Notes: generated by a model not told the origin, from the letters alone. 64,000 bases of DNA from Clostridium saccharobutylicum DSM 13864 (GCF_000473995.1 NC_022571.1:3193416-3257415); one strand, 5' to 3'. Positions 39,430 through 48,131 are shown, counted from the stretch's first letter. A program made the numbers and translations.

Positions 39430-39592
39430 TTAGGCACATGAAAATAAATAATAGACCAAAGATTCGTAGAATATTTCTTGTCAGCCAATGAGGCAAATTC
39501 TGCTCATAGCAGGCTATCAGTAGAATTTATCGACGCAGTATGACGCGAAATCTACACGTATACTGGTCTATTATTTTTTGATTGTACCTTAA
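39430..39592. repeat. Family 1 palindromic element, long form
   Basis: TTAGGCACATGAAAATAAAT and ATTATTTTTTGATTGTACCTTA are the inverted ends. The interior shares TTTCTTGTCAGCCAATGAGG and TTTATCGACGCAGTATGACG with the copy at 16061. It lies between the transporter and the malic enzyme genes. Confidence 0.78.
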
Positions 39593-39611
39593 GTTGTAAA
39601 CCTTACTTAAT

Positions 39612-41042
39612 TTAGTATATTCCAATAAACTTCCACCACAAAGAACCTATTCCAAGCCAAATAATTATATATACAACTCCAAGTACAAAATTTAAACTCC
39701 ACCATTTATTTTGATCCACATATCCTGATCCAAAAAGTATCGGTGCAGGTCCACTACCATAGTGAGTTGTTGATGCAAATAGATTTCCAAAAAAACCTAA
39801 AGTTAAAGCTGCAAGCATTGGCGGAACGCCTTCTGCTATTGCTACCCCAAGAAATGCACTGTACATAGCACTTACATGAGCTGTTGCACTTGCAAACATA
39901 TAATGACTATAAAAATAGACTAAAAGTAAAATTAATAATATTACTTGCCAACTAAAGCCTTGTACATTATTTCCTACCAGGTTTCCAAACCATGGTATTA
40001 GTCCCAAGTTATTAAGTTGATCTGCCATCATTACAAGAACGGAAAACCAAATAAGAGTATCCCAAGCACCTTTTTCACTTTTTATGTCATCCCAATCCAA
40101 GACTCTAAAAATTAAAAGAAGTGAAAGACCTACAAGTGCTGTAAGTGTTGCATCAATATGGGTTAAAGTTCCTGTAATCCATAAAACTAAAATTACCATA
40201 AAAATTATCGCCATGAATTTCTCTTCTCTTTTCAATGGTCCCATTTCTTTAAGAGATTTATCAGCCAATTCAACTGCATTAGGAGTACTCTTTATTTCAG
40301 GCGGATAAATTTTATATATTATTAAAGGTATTGCTATAAAAGAAATAACCCCTGGCACAACTGCCGCTAAAAACCAACCAAACCATGTAATATTAACATT
40401 AAATGTTTTTGCCAAAGTTTGAGCTAATGGGTTACCCGCCATAGCTGTCATAAACATAGCTGCAGTTATAATATCACCATGAAACTCCGAAAATATAAGA
40501 AATGATCCTATTTTTCTTTCAGTTTTATCTTCCGGTCTTGAACCAAAAGCTTCACAAAGCGATTTTATAATAGGATAAATTATTCCTCCTGCTCTTGCGG
40601 TATTGCTTGGCGTTGCTGGAGCTATCACAAGATCACAAAATAATATTGAATAACAAAGTCCTAAAGTACTCTTTCCAAATCTCTTTACAAATTGATATGC
40701 TATTCTAGAACCTAATCCCGTCTTTATAAATCCTCTAGAAATAAAGAACGCCATGACTATAAGCCATATACTACTTTCACTAAAACCAGAAAGTGCATTT
40801 TTCATATCTAATGTTTTTGTTAAAACCGATATTGTAAGTCCTATTATTGATACTGCACCTATTGGAAGTGGTTTTAATATACAAGCTAAAATTGTAGAAA
40901 TAAAGATTGCCATCATGTGCCAAGCATTTATTTCTACATTTTTTGGTACCGGCATAAGCCATATTATAACGCCTACTATGAATATAATAATAAATTTAAT
41001 ATATATATTAGAAAATATATGCTTCTTTAAAGCTTCTGCCAT
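39612..41042 (-). CDS. DASS family dicarboxylate transporter (SLC13/CitT type)
   Basis: This 476-residue transporter has 11-12 hydrophobic segments. The family signatures include PVPKNVEINAWHMMAIF, IWLIVMAFFISRGF, SNTARAGGI (the conserved SNT motif) and a second SAT-like motif (FASATAHVSAM). These proteins import or exchange malate, succinate, 2-oxoglutarate or citrate, driven by sodium or antiport. Its place upstream of a malic/malolactic enzyme makes malate the likely substrate (inference). Confidence 0.9.
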   Translation of the reverse strand: MAEALKKHIFSNIYIKFIIIFIVGVIIWLMPVPKNVEINAWHMMAIFISTILACILKPLPIGAVSIIGLTISVLTKTLDMKNALSGFSESSIWLIVMAFFISRGFIKTGLGSRIAYQFVKRFGKSTLGLCYSILFCDLVIAPATPSNTARAGGIIYPIIKSLCEAFGSRPEDKTERKIGSFLIFSEFHGDIITAAMFMTAMAGNPLAQTLAKTFNVNITWFGWFLAAVVPGVISFIAIPLIIYKIYPPEIKSTPNAVELADKSLKEMGPLKREEKFMAIIFMVILVLWITGTLTHIDATLTALVGLSLLLIFRVLDWDDIKSEKGAWDTLIWFSVLVMMADQLNNLGLIPWFGNLVGNNVQGFSWQVILLILLLVYFYSHYMFASATAHVSAMYSAFLGVAIAEGVPPMLAALTLGFFGNLFASTTHYGSGPAPILFGSGYVDQNKWWSLNFVLGVVYIIIWLGIGSLWWKFIGIY

Positions 41043-41065
41043 AATGAAACTCCTTTCTTATTAGA

Positions 41066-41137
41066 TTAAGCACATAAAAGAAAATAATATGTCAAATATG
41101 CTAACATACTGATCTATTATTTTTTGATTGTACCTTA
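41066..41137. repeat. Family 1 palindromic element, short form
   Basis: TTAAGCACATAAAAGAAAAT and ATTATTTTTTGATTGTACCTTA form inverted ends around a core with ATGTCAAATATG/CATACTGATC. It lies upstream of the transporter gene. Confidence 0.65.
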
Positions 41138-41254
41138 TTATAAATCTATTATAAATCTACAATGATTTAATAAGAAATATAGTTTAATTATGAGATTATA
41201 AATTTTATTTATAGTAATATTATTCCAAACTATTTTCAACTTAATTTTTATTAT

Positions 41255-41453
41255 AAAAAGCAAAAGCAAGTGCATCAAATGCACTTGCTCAGTAACTGAT
41301 TTTTACGTTGTCCGCCAACTGGGTACGCCCTCATGTCGTACATTGCTTTCGGGTTTTTTACGTTGCCCGTCACCAACTGTATACCTATTACGATATACTC
41401 TTCTGCCGGATTGATAGTGTCAGTACACTAAGATAAATTTAAATATTTATCTT
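41255..41453 (-). ncRNA. Probable structured non-coding RNA (about 200 nt, unidentified)
   Basis: On the minus strand a good promoter (41460-41488) is followed by a GC-richer block in very AT-rich DNA. It starts with a perfect hairpin (AAGATAAAT/ATTTATCTT). Two repeated modules follow, each opening CAGTTGG and closing CAACGTAAAAA (41350-41379 and 41300-41321). In each, GTTG pairs with CAAC. In the first, loop CGGG can pair with CCCG downstream as a pseudoknot. A GTACG/CGTAC hairpin lies between them. It ends with a strong terminator (GCAAGTGCA/TGCACTTGC plus T-rich tail, 41266-41288). No start codon with a ribosome site is seen. A free-standing small RNA, possibly of a known clostridial class such as raiA RNA, is the best reading; I cannot name it from sequence alone. 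Confidence 0.7.
41266..41288 (-). terminator. Intrinsic terminator of the structured RNA
   Basis: GCAAGTGCA and TGCACTTGC form a 9-bp stem with a short loop. On the minus strand the stem is followed by TTTTGCTTTTTATA. Confidence 0.85.
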
Positions 41454-41459
41454 AAATAT

Positions 41460-41488
41460 ATTATATATCATTTACTCAATAATTACAA
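41460..41488 (-). promoter_or_regulatory. Predicted promoter of the structured RNA
   Basis: On the minus strand, TTGTAA (41483-41488) and a consensus TATAAT (41460-41465) are separated by exactly 17 bases. The expected start lies near 41453, at the base of the first hairpin. Confidence 0.72.
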
Positions 41489-41526
41489 TGTATTTTTAGA
41501 ATTTTCTGACTAATTAAGACTTCTTT

Positions 41527-41566
41527 TTAGGCACATGAAAATAAATAATAAGTCGAATGTGCCTTA
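41527..41566. repeat. Family 1 palindromic element, minimal form
   Basis: TTAGGCACATGAAAATAAATA runs almost directly into GTCGAATGTGCCTTA. Only the two ends remain, 40 bases in all. Confidence 0.72.
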
Positions 41567-41735
41567 TCTATGTAAATACATAGTGTCATTATACAAATAT
41601 ATTATTAACACATTCTTTTAAACGCTATTTTTTATTAACTATTATATATGTTTCTTTTTTGTATCGGTACACTTTTCTTTTTTCATATTACTGCATTATA
41701 ATAAAAGATAGAAAAAAAAATGAAGGAGTAGTCTT

Positions 41736-42563
41736 ATGAAATTTGAAAAACAGAAGAGAATTGCTATTATAAATGATCTAACTGGTTTTGGTCGTTGCTC
41801 AATTTCAGTTTCATTACCTATTATATCAGCAATGAAAATACAATGTTGTCCTTTACCTACTGCAATTTTATCGGCTCATACTGGATTTCCTAATTTTTTC
41901 TTTGATGATTATACTCCACATATGAAAGCATATATGGATAATTGGAAAGAACTTAATATAGGTTTCGATGGAATTTATACAGGTTTTTTAGGATCTAAGG
42001 AACAAATTGATATAGTAATAAAATTTATACAAATGTTTAAAGCAGATAACACTACAGTTATAGTAGATCCAGTAATGGGAGACCATGGCAAGATTTATTC
42101 TACCTATACAAAGGAAATGTGTGATGAAATGAAACGTCTTATGCAATATGCTGATGTGATTACACCTAATCTTACTGAAGCATGTAGACTTCTTGATATT
42201 CCATATCCTAATAAAGATCTAACTATTGTTGAACTTGAAACTATTGCCAAAAAACTTCATAAACTTGGTCCAAGTAAAATTGTAATAACTGGATTACAAA
42301 ATAATGGACACATACAAAATTTCATCTATGAACATAACAAACCTTATAATGTTATTAATGTAGAAAAAATCGGAGAAGATCGTTCTGGTACTGGTGATGT
42401 GTTTACTTCAATTGTAGCTGCTAGTACAGTAAAAGGTGAAGATTTAGTCGCTTCAGTAACAAAAGCTACTAAATTTATCAGCAAAACTATTGAATATACA
42501 ACAAAACTTGGTACTCCAATACATAATGGAATTTGCTTTGAAGAATATTTAACTGAATTATAG
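41736..42563 (+). CDS. Pyridoxamine/pyridoxal kinase family protein
   Basis: This 275-residue ribokinase-fold kinase resembles PdxY/PdxK. Motifs include NDLTGFGRCSISVSLPI, LSAHTGFPNF, the VDPVMGDHGKIYSTY substrate loop, the ITPNLTEACRLL segment and the anionic-hole DRSGTGDVFTS, where the family Gly-x-Gly-Asp holds the catalytic Asp. It would phosphorylate vitamin B6 vitamers for salvage. GAAGGAG precedes the ATG. It stands alone on the plus strand, followed by the TatD-linked radical SAM gene 60 bases on, perhaps in one transcript. Confidence 0.9.
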   Translation: MKFEKQKRIAIINDLTGFGRCSISVSLPIISAMKIQCCPLPTAILSAHTGFPNFFFDDYTPHMKAYMDNWKELNIGFDGIYTGFLGSKEQIDIVIKFIQMFKADNTTVIVDPVMGDHGKIYSTYTKEMCDEMKRLMQYADVITPNLTEACRLLDIPYPNKDLTIVELETIAKKLHKLGPSKIVITGLQNNGHIQNFIYEHNKPYNVINVEKIGEDRSGTGDVFTSIVAASTVKGEDLVASVTKATKFISKTIEYTTKLGTPIHNGICFEEYLTEL

Positions 42564-42623
42564 CATCATAAGGTACAATCAAAACAATTTTTTAGCAATT
42601 TAATATTAGAAGGAGAAAAATAT

Positions 42624-43274
42624 ATGACTATTTTATATACAGCAAAAAATGGTACTTATACAAATCTTAATGATATCCTAAAAGAAGAAAAGAATATCAA
42701 ACATAATGTTTATGTTAATTTAACAAATAAATGTTCTTGTGCTTGTACATTTTGCTTAAGGAATACTAAGGAAATGGACAAATCAAACAGCTTATGGCTA
42801 GATAGAGAACCAACTTCTGACGAAGTTATATTTGAATTTGAAAAATATGATTTGAATAATTTTAATGAAATAATCTTCTGTGGCTTTGGTGAACCTACAA
42901 TGGCACTTGATACATTGCTTAAGATAGCAACTTACTTAAAAAACAAAAATTCTAATCTTACAATTCGTATCAACACTAATGGATTATGTGATTTAGTTTA
43001 TAAAAAAGAAATTGCTCCATTATTTAAAGGGTTAATAGACACAATATCAATAAGCTTAAATGCCTCTAATGCTAAAGATTATTTAAACTTGACTCGTAAT
43101 AATTTTGGTCTTGAATCTTTTGATGCAATGTTAAAATTTGCAGTTAACTGTAAAACTTATATTCCAAATGTTGTTATGACTGTAGTAGATTGTATTGGGC
43201 AAGAAGAAATAAATGCTTGCCAGGCTATATGTGATAAAATAGGAGTTACTTTAAGAGTACGTCCTTTTGAATAA
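42624..43274 (+). CDS. TatD family-associated radical SAM protein
   Basis: This 216-residue compact radical SAM enzyme has the cluster motif CSCACTFCLRN near residue 38, IFCGFGEPTMALDTLL, TIRINTNGL and a C-terminal TLRVRPFE. These match the radical SAM family that neighbours tatD nuclease genes in many genomes. Its substrate is unknown and no tatD is present in this window. AGAAGGAGA precedes the ATG. A family 2 hairpin follows the stop codon by 9 bases. An AAGGTACAATCAAAAC half-end of family 1 lies just upstream (about 42570). Confidence 0.87.
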   Translation: MTILYTAKNGTYTNLNDILKEEKNIKHNVYVNLTNKCSCACTFCLRNTKEMDKSNSLWLDREPTSDEVIFEFEKYDLNNFNEIIFCGFGEPTMALDTLLKIATYLKNKNSNLTIRINTNGLCDLVYKKEIAPLFKGLIDTISISLNASNAKDYLNLTRNNFGLESFDAMLKFAVNCKTYIPNVVMTVVDCIGQEEINACQAICDKIGVTLRVRPFE

Positions 43275-43282
43275 AATTGTTT

Positions 43283-43394
43283 AGACTTAGATTTTTTTGG
43301 TGATTTACCGAAAGAATGGATACTCTCTTGGTTCATCTGCTTAGAGAGTATCCATTCTTTCCGGTATATCATATATTTCAAAGCATAAGTCTAA
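43283..43394. repeat. Family 2 palindromic element, compact form
   Basis: The ends are TAGACTTAGA and AAGCATAAGTCTA. The central perfect 19-bp stem is GAAAGAATGGATACTCTCT with AGAGAGTATCCATTCTTTC. It lies between convergent genes at 43274 and 43454, the position of a bidirectional terminator. Confidence 0.8.
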
Positions 43395-43453
43395 CTGATA
43401 TTTTGTTTATCTATATAAATAAACAAAATATGAACTACAGTTCATACTAATGA

Positions 43454-44251
43454 TTAATTGTCTCCATCTAAGAAGTTACCAAGCACTCCTAAAATACTAC
43501 CTTCTTCTTTATTTTTTCCGCCAGTACTTGGTGCTGAAGCAAATACACGCTCTGCTAATCTACCAAAAGGTAGACTTTGAACCCATACGGTTCCTGGACC
43601 TCTTACTGTAGCAAAAAATACTCCTTCCCCACCAAATACAGTATTCTTAATACCGCCTACAAATTGGATGTCATAATGCACATCCTTAGTCATCGCCACC
43701 AAACATCCTGTATCTATTTTCAATATTTCACCATCTATTAAATCCTTCTTCATTATAGCACCACATGCATGTATAAAGGCCATTCCATCTCCTTCTAACT
43801 TTTCAAGGACAAATCCCTCACCGCCAAAGAAACCTACACTTAATTTCTTCCTAAAATCAATTCCTACAGATACACCTTTAGCCGCACACAAAAAAGCATT
43901 TTTTTGACATATTAATTTTCCATTCATTAAACTCAAATCCATAGGTATTATTTTTCCAGGGTAAGGTGCCGCAAAAAATACTTTTTCTTTTAATTGGCCA
44001 ATATTAGTGAATGCTGTCATAAACAAACTTTCTCCTACTAATACCCTTTTTCCCGCAGAAAAGAGTTTTCCCATAAAGCCTCCAGTTCCTTGCTTTGAAC
44101 CATCTCCAAATATAGTTTCCATTTGTACATTAGGCTCCATCATCATCATAGCACCTGCTTCTGCTATTACTGTTTCACTTGGATCAAGTTCAATTTCTAC
44201 AAACTGCATATCATCTCCATAAATCTTATACTCAATTTCATGTGAATACAT
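43454..44251 (-). CDS. TIGR00266 (AIM24-like) family protein
   Basis: This protein of about 265 residues has the AIM24/TIGR00266 beta-rich fold signatures. These include FVEIELDPSETVIAEAGAMM, a glycine-rich stretch (GTGGFMGKLFSAGKRVLVGE), SLFMTAFTN and VFFATVRGPGTVWVQSLPF. The family is widespread with no agreed function. The frame is open upstream to 44329, but AAGGAG lies 8 bases before the ATG at 44251. A family 1 element lies in its leader region. Confidence 0.88.
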   Translation of the reverse strand: MYSHEIEYKIYGDDMQFVEIELDPSETVIAEAGAMMMMEPNVQMETIFGDGSKQGTGGFMGKLFSAGKRVLVGESLFMTAFTNIGQLKEKVFFAAPYPGKIIPMDLSLMNGKLICQKNAFLCAAKGVSVGIDFRKKLSVGFFGGEGFVLEKLEGDGMAFIHACGAIMKKDLIDGEILKIDTGCLVAMTKDVHYDIQFVGGIKNTVFGGEGVFFATVRGPGTVWVQSLPFGRLAERVFASAPSTGGKNKEEGSILGVLGNFLDGDN

Positions 44252-44270
44252 AATGTTCACTCCTTGCTTC

Positions 44271-44432
44271 CTAAGACGCATGAAAAAAATATTAAGTCCA
44301 ATTTGCCGTGGATATTTTTTATCAGACAAAAATATAAATTATCCTTATAGTGGATTATTGGGTTAACTTACCTATATAGCACGATAGAAAATAGATCAAC
44401 AAATGGACTTATTCTTTTTTGAATGCGCCTAA
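44271..44432. repeat. Family 1 palindromic element, long form (diverged)
   Basis: CTAAGACGCATGAAAAAAAT and TTTTTTGAATGCGCCTAA are the ends. Note the matched GACGC/GCGCC change relative to GGCAC/GTGCC in other copies, which keeps pairing. The interior includes TTTGCCGTGGATATTTTTTA. Confidence 0.72.
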
Positions 44433-44465
44433 ATAAATATCAATTTACCAAATGTATTTTTTGAT

Positions 44466-44501
44466 AATATCTTAATTTATATGCAATTTAAATTAAGATA
44501 T
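44466..44501 (-). terminator. AT-rich hairpin after the dedA pseudogene
   Basis: AATATCTTAATTTA pairs with TAAATTAAGATATT around a 9-base loop just beyond the DedA stop codon. The downstream tract is T-poor, so terminator function is tentative. Confidence 0.45.
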
Positions 44502-44516
44502 TAATATACATCCACA

Positions 44517-45128
44517 TCATTTAAATATTGCAATTTTAAACGAATCTTCCTTATATGCTCTATAAATATATACAAAAATTATGGCAGTAATAACTACTAG
44601 TGTCCCTATCAATGAATATTTTTTAATCAATAGATGATATTTCTGAAAATCAACTCCAAAAACTCTTCCTAATGAAATAAATGTAGTCGTCCATATTAAA
44701 GCTCCCATGTATGCGTTGGCTGCAAATTTCTTATAAGATAACTTGCTTATTCCTGAAAAATAACCAGTGACATGCCTTATTCCTGGAATAAAATAGGCCA
44801 TTACCAACAACTTATTACCATATCTATCAAACCACGTTGATATCTTATCCAGCCTACTCTTATCCATATGAATATAACGACCATATTTTTCAATAAACTT
44901 TACTTCTAATACTCTACCTAAAAAATAAGATACAGTAATTCCTATTCCAACTCAAATAGTAGCAATTAATATGCTAAATATGAAATTCATCTTTCCTTCA
45001 TAAATAACATATCCACAATATGTCATAATAGCTTCACCTGGTAAAGGAAATGCTATCAATTCTAATATTAAAGCTACCATTAATACAATATATCCATAAT
45101 TATTAAATAATTCTACTATAAGTCCCAA
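44517..45128 (-). pseudogene. DedA family membrane protein with internal TGA stop
   Basis: Two frames that join in phase make one DedA protein of about 203 codons. The N-terminal part has NYGYIVLMVALILELIAFPL, PGEAIMTYCGYVIYEG and FSILIATI. The C-terminal part has GIGITVSYFLGR, FDRYGNKLLVMAYFIPGIRH and YFSGISKLSYKKF. A single TGA at 44952-44954 interrupts them exactly where relatives have a glycine-type codon, so one G-to-T change at GGA would explain it. GAGGTG lies before the TTG at 45128. DedA proteins flip undecaprenyl phosphate or other lipids. A real nonsense mutation, a sequencing error or reinitiation at 44867 are all possible. Confidence 0.75.
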
Positions 45129-45237
45129 TTTTTTCACCTCGCATATAACAAGTATACCCTTTAACATCTTGTTCAATACATAAAATTATTATTTATTAGC
45201 ACCTATATTTTATCTTATATTCATAATATATTATTTT

Positions 45238-45825
45238 CTATATTTCTTCATACAATTTTCCTAATCCAAATCTAAATACCAGCTTCCTTTCAACTGCCTC
45301 ATATAAACTTTCAACTTTATTTCTTAATTTCAAATTATAAACATAACTTACTCCAAAAGCAATTATATATGCTCCTATAACATCCATTGGATAATGATGT
45401 CCTACATATACTCTTGAAAAGCCAACCATTACTGACAATACAGTTAACAAAAAACTTATTACCTTATTGTACCTTGTAAGTCCTAACGCTATACTCATTG
45501 TTCCTATTGAATGATCGCTTGGAAATGATGCATCTTTTACATGGGGATATAATAGATTCACCTTATTATTTACAAATGGTCTATCGACATAATATATATT
45601 TCCGATAAGAAAACTTGAAATTAAATTTATTGATGTTAGAATAAAAGTACTTACAGCTATTTTTCTATAATCAGACTTTTTCTGTATAGCTCCCAAAATA
45701 AATACTATGGCAAGAGCTGCTATAAATATATATAATGCATCCTTTGAAAAGAAAATCATTATTTTATCTAAAATACTATTTTTATTAGCCAGATTATTTA
45801 TTAACCTAAAAAATTCTATGTTCAT
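45238..45825 (-). CDS. PAP2 family phosphatase (undecaprenyl-diphosphatase-like)
   Basis: This 195-residue membrane protein has five to six helices and the PAP2 catalytic motifs: DRPF in place of the full first motif, FPSDHSIG and SRVYVGHHYPMDVIGAY with the catalytic His and Asp. It resembles BcrC/YwoA enzymes that recycle undecaprenyl pyrophosphate. The upstream two-component genes and the adjacent DedA gene, also linked to lipid-carrier recycling, fit an envelope-stress cluster (inference). Confidence 0.87.
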   Translation of the reverse strand: MNIEFFRLINNLANKNSILDKIMIFFSKDALYIFIAALAIVFILGAIQKKSDYRKIAVSTFILTSINLISSFLIGNIYYVDRPFVNNKVNLLYPHVKDASFPSDHSIGTMSIALGLTRYNKVISFLLTVLSVMVGFSRVYVGHHYPMDVIGAYIIAFGVSYVYNLKLRNKVESLYEAVERKLVFRFGLGKLYEEI

Positions 45826-46023
45826 CTTAAAAACCCTTTCTATAAAACATATTTATTTCTCTCCAACTTATTAACATTAATTTAAGGTGTATTTTAGTTC
45901 CTTAAAAGTGTTGGATGATGTTTTATATTATTCACCCTTAAGATTAAAATTAGCTTAAAAAATACTTATATTTATATTAAGAAACTTTATATATGAATAA
46001 ACAGTTATTTTAATAATTATATT

Positions 46024-47430
46024 TTACTTTAAATTGTTATTTTTTATATTTAAACCAACAATTATTTTTGTTCCTTTACCTTCTTCACTTTCTAAATTTA
46101 TAGTTCCATTATGCATATCAATTATCCATTTAGCTATAGAAAGACCAAGCCCAGTTCCACCTTTTTCTTTTGATCTAGATTTATCTACAATATAAAATCT
46201 ATCAAATATATTTTCAACTTCATCTTCAGGTATCCCAATTCCTGTATCACTAACAGTTATTTCTACCATTGTTCCTTTTACTTCAGAACTTATATCTATA
46301 TTTCCATTCTTAGGAGTAAATTTCAAACTATTATCAATGAATACTCTTAGCATTTGCTTTATCATGTTATAATCCGCAACAATTCTAACAAATTCATTTT
46401 TTTTGTTAGATATTAAATGACCTTCTTCTATCATTTCTGTCTCTTTAACTACTTCATCAATTAATTCATTAAGTAAAAATTCCTTTTTTTCTATGAGTTG
46501 AGTTCCACTATCTCCTCTTGCAAGAAACAATAACTTTTCAACCAAATTAGCCATATTAGATGCTTCTAATTTAATTGCATAAATTGATTTTTCTAAAGCT
46601 TTCCTATCATCTTTTCCCCATCTATCTAAAAGATTAGCATATCCTTGAATAACAGTAATAGGTGTTCTAAGTTCATGAGATGCATCTGACACAAACTGTA
46701 CCTGCCTATTAAATGAAGCTTGAAGCCTATCTATCATATTATTAAATGTACTTGCAAGCCTCTTAAGTTCATCATTCGGTCCTTTAATATCTATTCGTTC
46801 TTTTAAATTATTAATACTTATATTTTCAGCTGTTTCAATTATATTATCAATAGGTTTTAACATTCTTTTACTTACCATATATCCCAATATTATAGACACA
46901 ATTATACCTATAAAATCAGCTATAGCCATTACTGCAAATAATATTTTCATAAAATCATATTCATTACCCATATCTTTTACTATTTGAAAAAATACAATCC
47001 CATATGCTTTACTTTCAAATCTAACATTTTTATATACTAAATGCTTTTCTTTATCTTCAATATGTTTTTCTTTATTCTGTGAACTTTTTGCATTTAATTG
47101 AAATTCTTCAACATCATACGGAAACTTTTTTGTAGAATTCAGTACTTTACCATCTTGCTGAATTATTCTTATTGATATATTTTCTTTAAAAGGAATCTCT
47201 AAAAATAATTCACTATCAGATAAATCTATTTTTTCATTCTGCAAAGTTACCTTATTTAACACTATAGTTTGTATATCTTCTATTTCTTTATCCGCTTGCC
47301 TATATAAATGATATTTTACTCCATATAAGATTGAAGCATTTAGTAATAGTAATACTACACAAAACATAAATGCATAAACTATAGTAAGTTTTATTGAAAT
47401 TTTTGCGTTCTTAACTATCTTAAAATTCAT
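46024..47430 (-). CDS. Sensor histidine kinase (HAMP, HisKA, HATPase)
   Basis: This membrane kinase of about 468 residues has a helix near 15-35, an extracytoplasmic sensor region of about 130 residues, and a second helix near 165-185. These are followed by a HAMP domain, a HisKA domain with SDASHELRTPITVIQGYANL (phospho-acceptor His), an N box (FIDNSLKFTP), G1 (DTGIGIP) and G2 (GGTGLGLSIAKWI). GGTGA lies 6 bases before the ATG at 47430; the ATG at 47436 lies on top of it and overlaps the regulator stop. The signal is unknown. Confidence 0.93.
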   Translation of the reverse strand: MNFKIVKNAKISIKLTIVYAFMFCVVLLLLNASILYGVKYHLYRQADKEIEDIQTIVLNKVTLQNEKIDLSDSELFLEIPFKENISIRIIQQDGKVLNSTKKFPYDVEEFQLNAKSSQNKEKHIEDKEKHLVYKNVRFESKAYGIVFFQIVKDMGNEYDFMKILFAVMAIADFIGIIVSIILGYMVSKRMLKPIDNIIETAENISINNLKERIDIKGPNDELKRLASTFNNMIDRLQASFNRQVQFVSDASHELRTPITVIQGYANLLDRWGKDDRKALEKSIYAIKLEASNMANLVEKLLFLARGDSGTQLIEKKEFLLNELIDEVVKETEMIEEGHLISNKKNEFVRIVADYNMIKQMLRVFIDNSLKFTPKNGNIDISSEVKGTMVEITVSDTGIGIPEDEVENIFDRFYIVDKSRSKEKGGTGLGLSIAKWIIDMHNGTINLESEEGKGTKIIVGLNIKNNNLK

Positions 47431-47432
47431 AT

Positions 47433-48113
47433 TCATTCACCTTTAATGATATACCCTACACCTCTTATGGTAGTTATAGCTTTATCTTCAAATCCATCAT
47501 CAATTTTACTTCTTAGATATCTAATAAATACATCCACTATATTGGTATCTCCTACATAATCATATCCCCAAACTTTTTCAATTAATTGTTCCCTTGTAAG
47601 TACAATATTTTTATTTATCAATAAAACTTTTAGAAGATCATATTCTTTTTTAGTAAGTTCAATTTCCTTACCATCTCTCCATACTTGATGTATTTTATTA
47701 TCCATTAAAATATCTTTTACTTTAATCTCATCCAATACATTTTTTTGTGTCTTTTCCCTTGTATATACTCTTATCCTTGCTAGTAATTCTTCTATTGCAA
47801 AAGGTTTGGTTAAATAATCATTAGCACCAGCATCAAGCCCTAAAACTTTATCTGGTACATCACTTTTAGCTGTTAGCATTATAATTGGCACATCAGAAAA
47901 TTGCCTTATTCTTCTACAAACCTCTATTCCATTTAAACTTGGTATCATAATGTCAATAAGTATTAAACTATAATCCGAATTCTCTGCTTTTCTCAAAGCA
48001 TCTCTTCCATCATATGCTACATCAACCTCATACCCTTCATGAGTAAGCTCCATCTCAATAAACATCGACATCTGTTTTTCATCTTCTACTAAAAGAATTT
48101 TAAAATCTTTCAA
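47433..48113 (-). CDS. OmpR/PhoB-family response regulator
   Basis: This 226-residue regulator has a receiver domain (ILLVEDEKQMS, the phospho-acceptor Asp in LILIDIMIP, MLTAKSD, KPFAIEELLARI) and a C-terminal winged helix (NIVDVFIRYLRSKID, TTIRGVGYII). It starts with TTG, with GGAGG 7 bases upstream. It precedes its kinase. A hairpin sits directly upstream of its ribosome binding site. Confidence 0.94.
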   Translation of the reverse strand: MKDFKILLVEDEKQMSMFIEMELTHEGYEVDVAYDGRDALRKAENSDYSLILIDIMIPSLNGIEVCRRIRQFSDVPIIMLTAKSDVPDKVLGLDAGANDYLTKPFAIEELLARIRVYTREKTQKNVLDEIKVKDILMDNKIHQVWRDGKEIELTKKEYDLLKVLLINKNIVLTREQLIEKVWGYDYVGDTNIVDVFIRYLRSKIDDGFEDKAITTIRGVGYIIKGE

Positions 48114-48131
48114 ATTACCACCTCCATAAGA

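Noticed and set aside
41281..41440. CRISPR-like reading of the repeated CAACGTAAAAA modules
   Set aside because: There are only two modules with unequal spacing, strong internal pairing and a terminator; a structured RNA explains them better.
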